A stretch of DNA of 64,000 nt, taken from contig NC_091391.1 in the NCBI RefSeq assembly GCF_038502225.1, forward strand, positions 4,793,219-4,857,218, read 5' to 3'. Made by a program: the position numbers and the translations under genes. The notes under the pieces are model-generated. The model was not told the origin of the DNA. It searched no databases and was given only the letters and a program-made list of their open reading frames with translations. This stretch comes from Cherax quadricarinatus (lineage: Eukaryota > Arthropoda > Malacostraca > Decapoda > Parastacidae). Shown here piece by piece: positions 44,025 to 55,071 of this stretch. The number at the start of each line of letters is the position of its first letter. Within the stretch, counting starts at the first letter, position 1.

Positions 44025-45345
44025 CTGCCAGCAAGACACACGGTGAGAAGCATAACAACCAGACTTACAACTGCCAGCAAGACACATGGTGAGAACCGTA
44101 ACAACCAGACTTACAACTACCAGCAAGACACATGGTGAGAACTGTAACAACCAGACTTACAACTGCCAGCAATACACGGTGAGAACCGTAACAACCAGAC
44201 TTACAACTGCCAGCAAGACACACGGTGAGAACCGTAACAACCAGACTTACAGCTACCAGCAAGACACACAGTGAGAACCATAGCGACCAGACTTACAACT
44301 GCCAGCAAGACACACGGTGAGAACCGTAACAACCAGACTTACAGCTACCAGCAAGACACACGGTGAGAACCGTAACAACCAGACTTACAACTGCCAGCAA
44401 GACACACGGTGAGAACCGTAACAACCAGACTTACAACTACCAGCAAGACACACGGTGAGAACCGTAACAACCAGACTTACAACTACCAGCAAGACACACG
44501 GTGAGAACCGTAACAACCAGACTTACAACTGCCAGCAAGACACATGGTGAGAACCGTAACAACCAGACTTACAACTGCCAGCAAGACACACGGTGAGAAC
44601 TGTAACAACCAGACTTACAACTGCCAGCAAGGCACATGGTGAGAACCGTAACAACCAGACTTACAACTGCCAGCAAGACACACGGTGAGAACCGTAACAA
44701 CCAGACTTACAACTGCCAGCAAGACACACGGTGAGAACCGTAGCAACCAGACTTACAGCTACCAGCAAGACACACAGTGAGAACCATAACAACCAGACTT
44801 ACAACTGCCAGCAAGACACACGGTGAGAACCGTAGCGACCAGACTTACAGCTACCAGCAAGACACACAGTGAGAACCGTAACAACCAGACTTACAACTGC
44901 CAGCAAGACACACAGTGAGAACCGTAACAATCAGACTTACAACTGCCAGCAAGACACACAGTGAGAACTGTGACAATCAGACTTACAACTGCCAGCAAGA
45001 CACAGTGAGAACCTTAACAACCAGACTTACAGCTACCAGGAAGACACACGGTGAGAACCGTAGTGACCAGACTTACAACTGCCAGCAAGACACACGGTGA
45101 GAACCGTAACAACCAGACTTACAACTGCCAGCAAGACACACGGTGAGAACCGTAGCGACCAGACTTAAAACTGCCAGCAAGGCACAGGGTGAGAACCGTA
45201 ACAACCAGACTTACAATTGCCAGCAAGACACACAGTGAGAACCGTAACAACCAGACTTACAACTACCAGCAAGACACACTGTGAGAACCGTAACAACCAG
45301 ACTTACAACTACCAGCAAGACACACGGTAAGAACCGTAGCAACCA
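44025..45345. repeat. 46-bp minisatellite
   Basis: About 29 copies of ccagcaagacacacggtgag + aaccgtaacaaccagactta + caactg. Confidence 0.95.
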
Positions 45346-45867
45346 AACACGGTGGTAAATCTGCCAAGGATGATTCACGTGTGTGCCGCATCACTTAACA
45401 TCTTAAGCAAGCTTGTAATTGTCAGGTTAAAGCAAGGTACTGGCATAACAAAGGGGCTCTTACTCATTACACCCTCCACACCTAGTTCACTGGTTGGGAA
45501 GGAATGCCTATATGGGTGTGTGACATAGGCCGATTAAAATGTAATTTTTAACATGGGACAAGAAGATAGTGAAACAGAAGAGGAGAAGTGGTAGAGGTGA
45601 GATAACAGGATGACGGGGCTAATGGTTACCAATTTTCACTAGAGTTGAAGTCTGCATTTTCTCCTCATCCCCTTCCTCCTCCTCCTCCTCCTCTTCCTCG
45701 TAGCCTGTACAAGAACTGCAAATAGTGTAAAATAATGGTAAATCTCTGCAAAAGTTGAATATTTGCGGGTCAGTTGAAGGAAGATTGAAGGAGTACCACC
45801 AGGTCACCTTTGTTTACACCAGGAAACATCAAGAATTGTCCAAATATACTTTCCCAACCACCTTCCT

Positions 45868-45906
<39 letters not shown>

Positions 45907-46060
45907 CATGGGGTCCACCTCTAATGCAAATTGTGAGGATCCATAACCTCGGAGCAATAAATAAGAAAAAGAGTATTTATATTTGCCCATTTCCACCACC
46001 ACTCCATCCTTCATAAATACACAGATAATTATATTGTACCATGTAACATGGTATACAGAA
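45346..46060. other. Low-repeat sequence; (GT)n at 45870-45903
   Basis: Apart from the TCC and GT microsatellites nothing is recognised. No splice-bounded exon stands out. Confidence 0.4.
45655..45702. repeat. (TCC)n microsatellite
   Basis: cttcctcctcctcctcctcc tract. Confidence 0.85.
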
Positions 46061-46114
46061 GTCGAAGAATACATTGGTATTTTAGTATTTTATACGTGAT
46101 GTTTGAGAGATCGA

Positions 46115-46336
46115 CTAACCGTCAACTTTGTTGGTGAGGATAGAGGCATCAAGGCTAGGTACAGCACCAGTGTGGATAGTCTGAGTGTCGGTACGAGTGC
46201 CAAAGGAGGAATATTGGACAGCCAACAGGAAATTCCCGGCATGAGGAGCTCTCACTGCCAGTGATTTGGACATGTAGGCAAGACACATGCGAGCACTTGT
46301 GTAAACACAATCATGCATTTTCCAAGACACAATCAT
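46115..46336 (-). CDS. Anonymous 73-codon frame, possible exon
   Basis: The frame has near-even amino-acid composition and no internal repeat (for example YMSKSLAVRAPHAGNFLLAV), unlike the surrounding low-complexity frames. It ends GTTGACG|GTTAGT on the minus strand, which could be a splice donor, and its upstream side has CACCAACAG, a possible weak acceptor. I do not recognise the family. It could be an exon of a host gene on the minus strand or a chance frame. Confidence 0.25.
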   Translation of the reverse strand: MIVSWKMHDCVYTSARMCLAYMSKSLAVRAPHAGNFLLAVQYSSFGTRTDTQTIHTGAVPSLDASILTNKVDG

Positions 46337-46544
46337 TCACTTGTCTTTGCCTACAGCTGTTGGTGCAGGCTCTCACCTCTGTTTCAAAATGTCCTCAAGA
46401 ATATGTGGACTCTGAAGCACACAAAAGAGAGTCTTAGTTAAACCATAGAGTACAGTTGTTACCTTTATTTACAAGACGGAAGAAAAGTACCAAGTCCATC
46501 AACCAACAGATAATGTAATCAGTCTATCAACCAGAGTATTTCGA

Positions 46545-46735
46545 GCAAATTAAGTCAACTTTATCCCAGGATGCGACTCACACCAGTCAACTAACACACA
46601 GGTACCTACTTACTGCTAGGTGAACATGGACAGCAGGTGTCTTAAGGAAACACGTCCTAATGTTACCAGCCGTACCGGGGATCGAACCTCTGACCTCAGT
46701 GTGTGAGCTGAGTGCCCTACCAATCGAGCTACGGG
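46545..46735 (-). mobile_element. SINE-2, 5' two thirds
   Basis: Minus-strand head with A box (gctcgattggtagggcactc) and B box (ggttcgatccc); the body reaches cccaggatgcgactcacacc (plus sense). The tail is missing. Confidence 0.75.
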
Positions 46736-46744
46736 ATTATATAG

Positions 46745-46900
46745 GGATGTAATAGGGAGGGAGGTAGGGAAATAGGGAGGAGCAGAGGGAACTAAAGGAA
46801 GGGGGAAAGAGAGATGAAGGGATTTGGGTTGAGGGGAGGGGGAGGGGGAATTATTTTGTTAGTGAGGGGGAGGGGTAGGAGGAGGGGGCTGCTGACCCTT
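46745..46900 (+). other. Purine/G-run tract
   Basis: Runs such as ggggagggggagggggaa and gtgagggggaggggtaggag could form G-quadruplex structures on the plus strand. Low complexity; function unknown. Confidence 0.5.
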
Positions 46901-47675
46901 GTTATAAGGAACTTCCTCACTCTTGCTCTACATGTTGCAGCTACGGTGTTGCTGCAACGAATATATATTAAGTTGCAGCAATTATTTACGATTCTTTGTA
47001 GTTCTTGAGATGATACTTGGGTTGAGAGATGTTTCGGGTCACTATTGATGCTATCTTCAGAGCTGTTTAAGTATGTGTTGTCGTATTTAATTAAAACAAA
47101 TTGCAATTGCAAAATTAATTACCTGTCGTAGTTGCTTTTTGACATCTTGAAATATCAGAAATTTATAAATTTGAAATGAGGTTTGTGGGTGTTGGATAGG
47201 TATTTTCGTCTCACGGCTGGCAAGGGAGAAGCGTACGATAACTTGGGTGTTGTGTTGACGTTGCCAGAGCACCCACAGCATCCTTCTCCCAGCGTCTTAA
47301 GATCTCAGTTTAGCTTGAGCGACGGGGGGGTGTACACGTCACTCTCGCTTCTTCCTTCACTGACTTGGCCAGCATCTTTCCGGGGACTTGTACGAAATAT
47401 TTTAAGCCCAAAACGACGGAAGAACTGATGTGTGAGCGTAATACTTATGACGATTTTCTTCACCAGTGATTAATTACGGTGTAAATAAGGTCCTTTAAAA
47501 TCATTATTTAGTGGGGAAAGTGTAATTGCTATGATAGTCGTCTTTAACGACGACCATTAGGGTTTACCTGCGTAAAAAATAACATTGGAATTAAAAGGTA
47601 CAATACCGAGACCGGAACAATACAGGTAACTAATGACTACGTTTCGCTCCGACTAGTTGATCTGACACTCAAAAG
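46901..47675 (+). other. Upstream region of the CLCA-like exon
   Basis: Mostly unique sequence. 47585-47668 carries a TU-4-like relic (caataccgagaccggaacaa, actacgtttcgctccgacta) that ends 7 bp before the ATG at 47676, so the 5' UTR or promoter may include transposon sequence. No clear TATA box was identified. The 81-codon frame at 47183-47428 has no recognised domain. Confidence 0.4.
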
Positions 47676-47837
47676 ATGGAGTTGTTACTCAAGTGGTTGT
47701 TTGTGTTGGTGTTGAGTGTTAGTTACAGCTGGTCGTCCAGGGTCGTCCTGACAGACCAGGGCTACCAGGGTGTGGTAGTGGCCCTCGACGAGGGTCTTCC
47801 ACTTACGATCTGCCAACAAGTTCTTGAGGGACTTCAA
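47676..47837 (+). CDS. Probable first coding exon of a CLCA-family gene
   Basis: CLCA proteins are secreted, self-cleaving metalloprotease-like regulators of calcium-activated chloride currents. The 54 codons begin with a signal peptide (positively charged K6, hydrophobic core WLFVLVLSVS, then SYSWSS as a likely cleavage region). They continue RVVLTDQGYQGVVVALDEGL, the conserved N-terminal CLCA block that starts the mature protein, and end CQQVLEGLQ. The exon closes with CAA|GTAAGT, a consensus donor in phase 0 at 47838. The start has A at -3 and G at +4, a good context. The frame read past the donor soon loses family resemblance. No later exon is found in the window; downstream sequence is LINE and TU relics. 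Family call is by motif recall; no search was run. Confidence 0.6.
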
Positions 47838-47843
47838 GTAAGT
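47838..47843 (+). promoter_or_regulatory. Splice donor of the CLCA-like exon
   Basis: GTAAGT directly follows codon 54 in phase 0. The intron would extend beyond the window unless later exons are missed. Confidence 0.55.
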
Positions 47844-47874
47844 GTTACGACTGATTTTGTCTTCTTATCTTCAG

Positions 47875-48030
47875 GTGCCTGATCAACCAGGCTGTGGTGG
47901 ATATGTGGGGCAGCGGGCCTCCAGCAGCAACAGCCTGGTTGACCAGGCAAGCACCAGACTAGCCTGGTCTATGGCCGGGCTCAGAGAGTAGAGAAACTCT
48001 CGAAACTCTTGAAAGGTATATCAAAGGTAT
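47875..48030 (+). mobile_element. LINE-IV 3' end relic
   Basis: cctgatcaaccaggctgtgg, ggatatgtggggcagcgggc, cagcagcaacagcctggttg, agactagcctggtctatggc and aaactctcgaaactcttgaa occur in order. It lies in the presumed first intron of the CLCA-like gene. Confidence 0.6.
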
Positions 48031-48034
48031 ATTT

Positions 48035-48145
48035 CCTAGGCAAAAAGGACACAAGTGCAACTAATGTGACATTGTGGCAACGTTTCGCTCTCCAGGAGCG
48101 AAACGTTGCCACAATAAAATGACACATAGCTGCACTTGTCCCTTT
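48035..48145. mobile_element. TU-3 foldback
   Basis: aaaaggacacaagtgcaact at the left and tagctgcacttgtccctttt at the right are inverted, with gcaacgtttcgctctccagg in one arm and its complement in the other; AATAAAATG follows the plus core. Confidence 0.7.
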
Positions 48146-48585
48146 TACATAAAAACATAAGAAAGGAGGAACACTGCAGCAGGCCTGTTGGCCCATACTA
48201 GGCAGGTCCTTTACATAAATAACAAAAAGGCACAATACCGTGACTGGAACGATACACAAATAACCCGCACATAAAAGACAGAAGCCAGTGTGACTTTGTC
48301 AATGGTCCAAGTCGGACCGAAACGTCGTCGTAAGCTTCTGTCTTTTATGTGCGGGTTATTTGTGTACAGGTCCTTTACAATTCATCCCACTAACAAACAT
48401 TTGACCAACCCAATTATCAAATCCAACCCCTCCCGCTCATGTACTTATCCAACCTAAATTTGAAACTACCCAAAGTCCCAGCCTCAATAACCCAACTAGG
48501 CAGACTGTTCCACTCATCAACTACCCTATTTCCAAACCAATACTTTCCTATGTCCTTTCTAAATCTAAACTTATCCAATTTTACC
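48146..48585 (-). pseudogene. LINE-III-like C-terminal and 3' UTR relic
   Basis: On the minus strand it reads KLDKFRFRKDIGKYWFGNRV and DEWNSLP, then the 3' UTR with gggccaacaggcctgctgca. It is split by the insertion at 48216-48366. It lies head-on to LINE-III at 48600. Confidence 0.7.
48203..48379. mobile_element. TU-4 foldback with exact 13-bp target duplication
   Basis: CAGGTCCTTTACA occurs at 48203-48215 and 48367-48379. The 151-bp insert has perfect 32-bp inverted ends (tacacaaataacccgcacat ...). The plus strand contains GTCAATGGTCC-AAGTC-GGACCGAAACG, a 5-bp stem before GAAACG. Removing one repeat copy restores a continuous LINE 3' UTR. Confidence 0.8.
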
Positions 48586-48599
48586 TTAAAGGTGATGTT

Positions 48600-50792
48600 A
48601 ATTAAGTATTGAGGATGTGGAACCAGATAAGAACCAGAAATAATGGAATTAAGTTGGACAAATCACTCAGTTTTAACATATCATGGAATTCCCCTAATAA
48701 TGGCAATCAAGTCTCCGTCCCTGACTTTCGCTTGGCTGATTTCATAGGACTGAAAAATTACTTAGGTGGGCTGAACTGGAATGACCTGACTAAGGGTCAG
48801 GTAGGTGGTGATGGATGCCGATGTGACGCTTTCCAGGGCATAGTTCTAGCTGCTCAGTCAAATTATGTTCCAAATAGGGAAAGCAGATCAAACAAAAATG
48901 ATCCTAAATGGATGAACAATAGATTAAAATATCTGATTGGTCAAAAGAGAGGCATATATAGGCAAATCAAAAGAGGAGAGGGACAATTAAGAAATCGATA
49001 TATTCAGTTATAGATAGAAATAAAAAAGGTAATTAGAAAAGCAAAAAGAGATTATGAGGTTAAAGTTGCAAGAGAATCGAAGACTAATCCAAAAGGATTC
49101 TTTCAGGTATACAGAAGTAAGATCAGGTACAAGATAGGCCCACTCAAAAGTTCCTCGGGTCAGCTCACTGACAGTGATAAGGAAATGTGTAGAATTTTTA
49201 ACACATACTTCCTCTCAGTTTTTACACAGGAGGATACCAGCGATATTCCAGTAATGATAAATTATGTAGAACAGGACGATAATTAACTGTGCACGATTAG
49301 GGTCACAAGTGACATGGTCCTTAGGCAAATAGATAAATTAAAACCTAACAAATCCCCAGGCCCTGATGAACTGTATGCAAGGGTTCTAAAGGAATGTAAA
49401 GAGGAGCTTAGCAAACCTTTGGCTAATCTTTTCAACATATCACTACAAACTGGCATGGTGCCAGATAAGTGGAAAATGGCAAATGTGATACCTATTTTCA
49501 AAGCAGGTGACAGGTCCTTAGCTTCGAAATATAAACCAATAAGCCTAACCTCCATAATGGGAAAATTTATGGAATCAATAATTGCCGAGGCAGTTCGTAG
49601 CCACCTTGAAAAGCATAAATTAATCAACGAATCTCAGCATGGTTTTAGAAAGGGGCGTTCCTGCCTTACGAATTTATTAACTTTTTTCACTAAGGTATTT
49701 GAGGAGGTAGATCATGGTAATGAATATGATATTGTGTATATGGACTTCAGTAAGGCTTTTGACAGGGTCCCACATCAGAGACTATTGATGAAAATTAAGG
49801 CACATGAAATAAGAGGAGAAATTTTTTCCTGGATAGAGGCATGGTTGACAAATAGGCAGCAGAGAGTTTGCATAAATGGGGAGAAATCAGAGTGGGGAAG
49901 CGTCACGAGCTGTGTTCCACAGGGGTCAGTGTTGGGCCCCTTGCTGTTCACAATTTACATAAACGCCATAGATGAGGGCATAAAGAGCGACATCAGCAAG
50001 TTTGCCGATGACACCAAAATAGGCCGTCGAATTCATTCTGACGAGGACATTAGAGCACTCCAGGAAGATTTGAATAGACTAATGCAGTGGTCGGAGAAGT
50101 GGCAGATGCAGTTTAATATAGACAAATGAAAAGTTCTAAATGTTGGACAGGACAATAACCATGCCACATATAAACTAAATAATGTAGATCTTAATATTAT
50201 GGATTGCGAAAAAGATTTAGGAGTTCTGGTTAGCAGTAATCTGAAACCAAGACAACAGTGCATAAGTGTTCGCAATAAAGCTAATAGAATCCTTGGCTTC
50301 ATATCAAGAAGCATAAATAATAGGAGTCCTCAGGTTGTTCTTCAACTCTATACATCCTTGGTTAGGCCTCATTTAGATTATGCTGCACAGTTTTGGTCAC
50401 CGTATTACAGAATGGATATAAATTCTCTGGAAAATGTACAAAGGAGGATGACAAAGTTGATCCTATGTATCAGAAACCTTCCCTATGAGGATAGACTAAG
50501 GGCCCTGAATCTGCACTCTCTAGAAAGACGTAGAATTAGGGGGGATATGATTGAGGTGTATAAATGGAAGACAGGAATAAATAAAGGGGATGTAAATGGT
50601 GAGCTGAAAATATCTAGCCTAGACAGGACTCGTAGCAATGGTTTTAAGTTGGAAAAATTCAGATTCAGGAAGGATATAGGAAAGCACTGGTTTGGTAATA
50701 GAGTTGTGGATGAGTGGAACAAACTCCCAAGTACAGTTTTAGAGGCTAAAACGTTGTGTAGTTTTAAAAATGGGTTAGATAAATGGAAATAA
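48600..50792 (+). pseudogene. LINE-III reverse transcriptase, one frame with three stops
   Basis: Non-LTR reverse transcriptase. From 48609 to 50792 everything lies in one frame, broken only by TAG (49011-49013), TAA (49284-49286) and TGA (50127-50129). The TGA replaces a cysteine codon that is intact in the minus copy at 54.1 kb. Domains: linker after the endonuclease (DFRLADFIGLKNYLGGLNWN), [76 protein letters not shown], catalytic FADD at 50001-50012, then RPHLDYAAQFWSPYYRMDIN and HWFGNRVVDEWNKLPS. The endonuclease is missing (5' truncation near 48600). Fairly young: no frameshift in 2.2 kb. Clade CR1/Jockey-like, unresolved. Confidence 0.85.
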
Positions 50793-50990
50793 ATGGTATA
50801 AGTGGGTGTGAGTTGGAGCTGATTAGCTTGTGCTACTAGGTCAGTTGCTGTGTTCCCTCCTTAAGTGAATGTGACCTGACCTGACTAGGTTGGGTGCATT
50901 GGCTTAAGCCGATAGGAGACTTGGACCTGCCTCGCATGGACCAGTAGGCCTTCTGCAGTGTTCCTTCGTTCTTATGTTCTTATGTTAAGG
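50793..50990 (+). mobile_element. LINE-III 3' UTR
   Basis: ggtataagtgggtgtgagtt, acctgactaggttgggtgca, cctgcctcgcatggaccagt and ccttcgttcttatgttctta(tgtt): the full 3' UTR, ending in a ttcttatgtt-type repeat. It is the reference for the many 3' UTR relics in the window. Confidence 0.8.
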
Positions 50991-50994
50991 AGAG

Positions 50995-52265
50995 GATGAG
51001 TTTGAGGTAATCAGTCCCTCAGCCTGGAGTCGATGTGTTCAGTCCATCAATCTTGTAGAATGCTATGACCCCGCCTCCTCCTGCTTCCCCTCGCCTGACT
51101 ACTTCGACTAGTGGATGGTACCACTATGACCCCGCCTCCTCCTGCTTCCCCTCGCCTGACTACTTCGACTAGTGGATGGTACCACTATGACCCCGCCTCC
51201 TCCTGCTTCACCTCATCTGACTACTTCGACTAGTGGATGGTACCACTATGACCCCGCCTCCTCCTGCTTCCCCTCGCCTGACTACTTCGACTAATGGATG
51301 GTACCACTATGACCCCCCCCGCCTCCTGCTTCCCCTCGCCTGACTACTTCGACTAGTGGATGGTACCACTATGACCCCGCCTCCTCCTGCTTCACCTCAT
51401 CTGACTACTTCGACTAGTGGATGGTACCACTATGACCCCGCCTCCTCCTGCTTCACCTCATCTGACTACTTCGACTAGTGGATGGTACTACTATGACCCC
51501 GCCTCCTCCTGCTTCACCTCATCCGACTACTTCGACTAGTGGATGGTACCACTATGACCCCGCCTCCTCCTGCTTCACCTCATCTGACTACTTCGACTAG
51601 TGGATGGTACCACTATGACCCCGCCTCCTCCTGCTTCACCTCATCTGACTACTTCGACTAGTGGATGGTACCACTATGACCCCGCCTCCTCCTGCTTCCC
51701 CTCGCCTGACTACTTCGACTAGTGGATGGTACCACTATGACCCCGCCTCCTCCTGCTTCCCCTCGCCTGACTACTTCGACTAGTGGATGGTACCACTATG
51801 ACCCCGCCTCCTCCTGCTTCCCCTCGCCTGACTACTTCGACTAGTGGATGGTACCACTATGACCCCGCCTCCTCCTGCTTCACCTCATCTGACTACTTCG
51901 ACTAGTGGATGGTACCACTATGACCCCGCCTCCTCCTGCTTCCCCTCGCCTGACTACTTCGACTAGTGGATGGTACCACTATGACCCCGCCTCCTCCTGC
52001 TTCCCCTCGCCTGACTACTTCGACTAGTGGATGGTACCACTATGACCCCCCCCCGCCTCCTGCTTCACCTCACCTGACTACAGTACATAAGCCACGTCTA
52101 CTGCCCTATGTTGTACATTCTACAAAATTGATGGACTGAACACATCGACTCCAGGCTGAGGGACTGATTACCTTCCTGTTTTGTATAAGACTGATGAAGC
52201 CACTGTGTGGTGGAACGTTTCCTCAATAAAGACTCCCATATGTTGCTTAAGTGTCTCAATTCTTC
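50995..52265. mobile_element. TU-1 foldback with internal 61-bp expansion
   Basis: The left arm (50995-51060) reads gaggtaatcagtccctcagc, gtgttcagtccatcaatctt. The right arm (52080-52265) has the complement, then CTGATGAAG at 52191 and a mutated GAAACG (ggaacg) with AATAAA. The TATA box of other copies (tatataag) is tacataag here. Between the arms the 61-bp segment seen about 2.5 times at 6945-7095 is repeated some 17 times. Confidence 0.75.
51060..52075. repeat. 61-bp minisatellite inside a TU-1 element
   Basis: About 17 copies of gactacttcgactagtggat + ggtaccactatgaccccgcc + tcctcctgcttcacctcatc + t, with two C-run length variants. Confidence 0.9.
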
Positions 52266-52365
52266 AAGGAAACACGTCGTAATGTTTCCACCTGTACCGG
52301 GGATCGAACCACGGACCTCAGTGTGTGAGCTGAGTGCTCTACCAACCCAGCTACGGGAGACGGCC
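52265..52365 (-). mobile_element. SINE-2 head fragment
   Basis: Minus-strand A box (tagctgggttggtagagcac) and B box (ggttcgatcccc) with ggaaacattacgacgtgttt of the body. Confidence 0.7.
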
Positions 52366-52437
52366 ATTGTCCAGCATATAGAGTGAAGATCAGAAGCAGT
52401 GGAGATAAATACGAGGTGACAGATCAGTGCCTTCCTC

Positions 52438-52655
52438 ATAACGTAAGAAGGAAGGAACACTGCAGCAGGCCTACTGGCCCATGCGAGGCAGGTCCAAGTC
52501 TCCTACCTAGTCAGGTCAGATTACATTCACTTAAGGAACACGGCAACTTACCTAGCAGCACAAGCTAGTCAGGTCCAACTCACACCCTCTCATGTATTTA
52601 TCTAACCTGTTTTTAAAACTGCACAACGTTTTAGCCTCTATAACTGCTCCCTCTT
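52438..52655 (-). mobile_element. LINE-III C-terminal and 3' UTR relic
   Basis: ctgcagcaggcctactggcc, ggtccaactcacaccctctc and aaactgcacaacgttttagc on the plus strand are the complement of 50.75-50.98 kb. Confidence 0.7.
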
Positions 52656-52850
52656 GAAAACAACCAGGGGTCTATTGGTAATTCCCCTTATGGGTGGTGG
52701 AAGGCTGTTGAACAGTCTTGGGCCCCCAGACACTTGTTGTGGTTTCTCTTAGTGAGGGCACTAAGTTAAGCTGCGCTACCAAGAGGGAGTTTTGGGGGGG
52801 GGGGCAACGCCCCCGTGCCAAGGTCCATGACCAGGCCTCATATGTTTGAC
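52655..52850 (-). pseudogene. LINE-I C-terminal relic
   Basis: caaccaggggtctattggta, ggaaggctgttgaacagtct and cccccagacacttgttgtgg match the LINE-I end; the hairpin region is ggggggcaacgcccccgtgc. Directly abuts the LINE-III relic. Confidence 0.7.
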
Positions 52851-53261
52851 TTTTTTGAGTTAACCCATCGGAATTAATAAAAAAAAAGTCTTGCACACCG
52901 GATGTACATCTGGCCGAGCCTGCTGGGCCTGTGGCCGGCTACACCACCGCACAACACTGCTCATTAACTTACAAACATTGTTGCTTTAAGAGTTATGTCC
53001 AGACTGGAACCACAATGACCAAATCATTCTCTTAAATCCGTTTCCTGCCCCTAAACCAACCCAAAATTTCAATGGGAACACTAACGAATACATTATTATC
53101 TCCAATGGTTTCTTCAAGCTTATCTAATGTTTTATTACATCCTCTTTCGTGTCTTCTTTGTCCCGGGTTCGGTTTCTTTTTCTCTGTTATTGTCTCGTCC
53201 TTTTTTTTTACCGGCCGTCGGTGTGGGCCGGTCATATACTCTGAACCTGACCGTTGGGGTG
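52851..53261. other. Unassigned sequence
   Basis: No recognised family. Ends with the LINE-III 3' boundary at 53262. Confidence 0.4.
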
Positions 53262-54835
53262 TGAACATAAGAAAGAAAGAATTCTGCAGCAGGCCTGCTG
53301 ACCCATACGAGGCAGGTCTAAGTTTCCTACCGGCTTAAGCCAATGCCCCAACCTAGTCAGGTCAGGTCACATTCACTTAAGGAGGGAACACAGCAACTGA
53401 CCTAGTAGCACAAGCTATCAGGTCCAACTCACACCCACTTACACCATTTATTTCCATTTACCTAACCCATTTTTAAAACTACACAACGTTTTAGCCTCTA
53501 AAACTGTACTTGGGAGTTTGTTCCACTCATCCACAACTCTATTACCAAACCAGTGCTTTCCTATATCCTTCCTGAATCTGAATTTTTCCAACTTAAAACA
53601 ATTGCTGTGAGTCCTGTCTAGGCTAGATATTTTCAGCACACTATTTACATCCCCTTTATTTATTCCTATTTTCCATTTATACACCTCAGTCATATCCCCC
53701 CTAATTCTACGTCTTTCTAGAGAGTGCAGATTCAGGGCCTTCAGTCTATCCTCATAGGGAAGGTTTCTGATACATGGGATCAACTTTGTCATCCTCCTTT
53801 GTACATTTTCCAGAGAATTTATATCCATTCTGTAATACGGTGACCAAAACTGTGCAGCATAATCTAAATGAGGCCTAACCAAGGATGTATAGAGTTGAAG
53901 AACAACCTGAGGACTTCTATTTATGCTTCTTGATGTGAAGCCAAGGATTCTATTAGCTTTATTGCGAACACTTATGCACTGTTGTCTTGGTTTCAGATTA
54001 CTGCTAACCAGAACTCCTAATTTTTTTTCGCAATCCATAATATTAAGATCTACATTATTTAGTTTATATGTGGCATGGTTATTGTCCTGTCCAACATTTA
54101 GAATTTTGCATTTGTCTATATTAAACTGCATCTGCCACTTCTCCGACCACTGCATCAGTCTATTCAAATCTTCCTGGAGTGCTCGAATGTCCTCGTCAGA
54201 ATGAATTCGACGGCCTATTTTGGTGTCATCGGCAAACTTGATGTCCCATGTGCAACATCTGGATATCTTTATTGTAGTAGACGTTTCGCCATCCTAGAAT
54301 CTGTATTGATAAAGCCACTGGATGGCGAAACGTCTACTACAATAAAGATATCCAGATGTTGCACATGTGTCTTAACTTTCATATTGTCGGTATTTTATAC
54401 CTTTCTTACACAAACTTGATGTCGCTATTTATGCCCTCATCTATGTCGTTTATGTAAATTGTGAACAACAAGGGGCCCAACACTGACCCCTGTGGAACAC
54501 CGCTCGTGACGCTTCCCCACTCTCTGCTGCCTATTTGTCAACCATGCCTCTATGCAGGAAAAAATTTCTACTATTCCATGTGCTTTAATTTTCCTCAATA
54601 GTCTCTGATGTGGGACCCTGTCAAAAGCCTTACTGAAGTCCATATACACAATATCATATTCATTACCATGATCTTCCTCCTCAAATACCTTACTGAAAAA
54701 AGTTAATAAATTCGTAAGGCAGGAACGCCCCTTTGTAAAACCATGCTGAGATTCGTTGATTAATTTATGCTTTTCAAGGTGGCTACGATCTGCCTTAGCA
54801 GCCATGGCTTTGTAACCCTCCACACTAATCTCCAA
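53262..54835 (-). pseudogene. LINE-III reverse transcriptase, minus copy, interrupted
   Basis: Same family as 48.6 kb. From 54835 leftward: QHGFTKGRSCLTNLLTFFSK, YMDFSKAFDRVPHQRLLRKI, then a short deletion near 54525 that shifts frame just before the VPQGS motif. A foldback element splits the catalytic FADD region (TTT GCC GAT GAC, 54236-54225). It continues LMQWSEKWQMQFNIDKCKIL, RPHLDYAAQFWSPYYRMDIN, WFGNRVVDEWNKLPS and the 3' UTR down to 53262. The segment 54167-53448 is an uninterrupted 239-codon frame. The 5' end is truncated near 54835. Confidence 0.85.
54233..54423. mobile_element. TU foldback inserted at the LINE-III catalytic motif, 13-bp duplication
   Basis: CAAACTTGATGTC at 54233-54245 and 54411-54423 is an exact 13-bp direct repeat. 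The insert has inverted arms (catgtgcaacatctggatat and complement; tttattgtagtagacgtttc and complement). The plus core is TTGATAAAG, hairpin GCCA-ctgga-TGGC, CGAAACG, AATAAAG, then cacatgtgtcttaac. The extra right end reads atattgtcggtattttatac. Confidence 0.8.
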
Positions 54836-55070
54836 AGCAGCTCAGAACCGTATGACCTCTTGTGACCACTAACCTCACTTCAGGTCACCATGTGTCACTC
54901 ACAGCTCACTTCAGGTCACAATGTGTCACTCACACCCATTCTCCACCTATATATACAGTCTTTAACATGCATATTAGAAGTGATCAAGGTCCCAGGACCG
55001 AAACGTTTTCTAATAAATATGTCCTGGTGTTTATACCAAGGTTTATACCATAAGGAAGGAGCACTGCAAG
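54836..55070 (+). mobile_element. TU-5 unit with TATA box
   Basis: cttcaggtcaccatgtgtca is duplicated upstream. TATATATA at 54949-54956 is followed by TGATCAAG (54981), hairpin GGTCC-CA-GGACC (overlapping the CGAAACG), and AATAAA at 55012-55017. The right end is tgtcctggtgtttatacc. A degraded second copy is at 58185-58245. Confidence 0.6.
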
Positions 55071-55071
55071 A

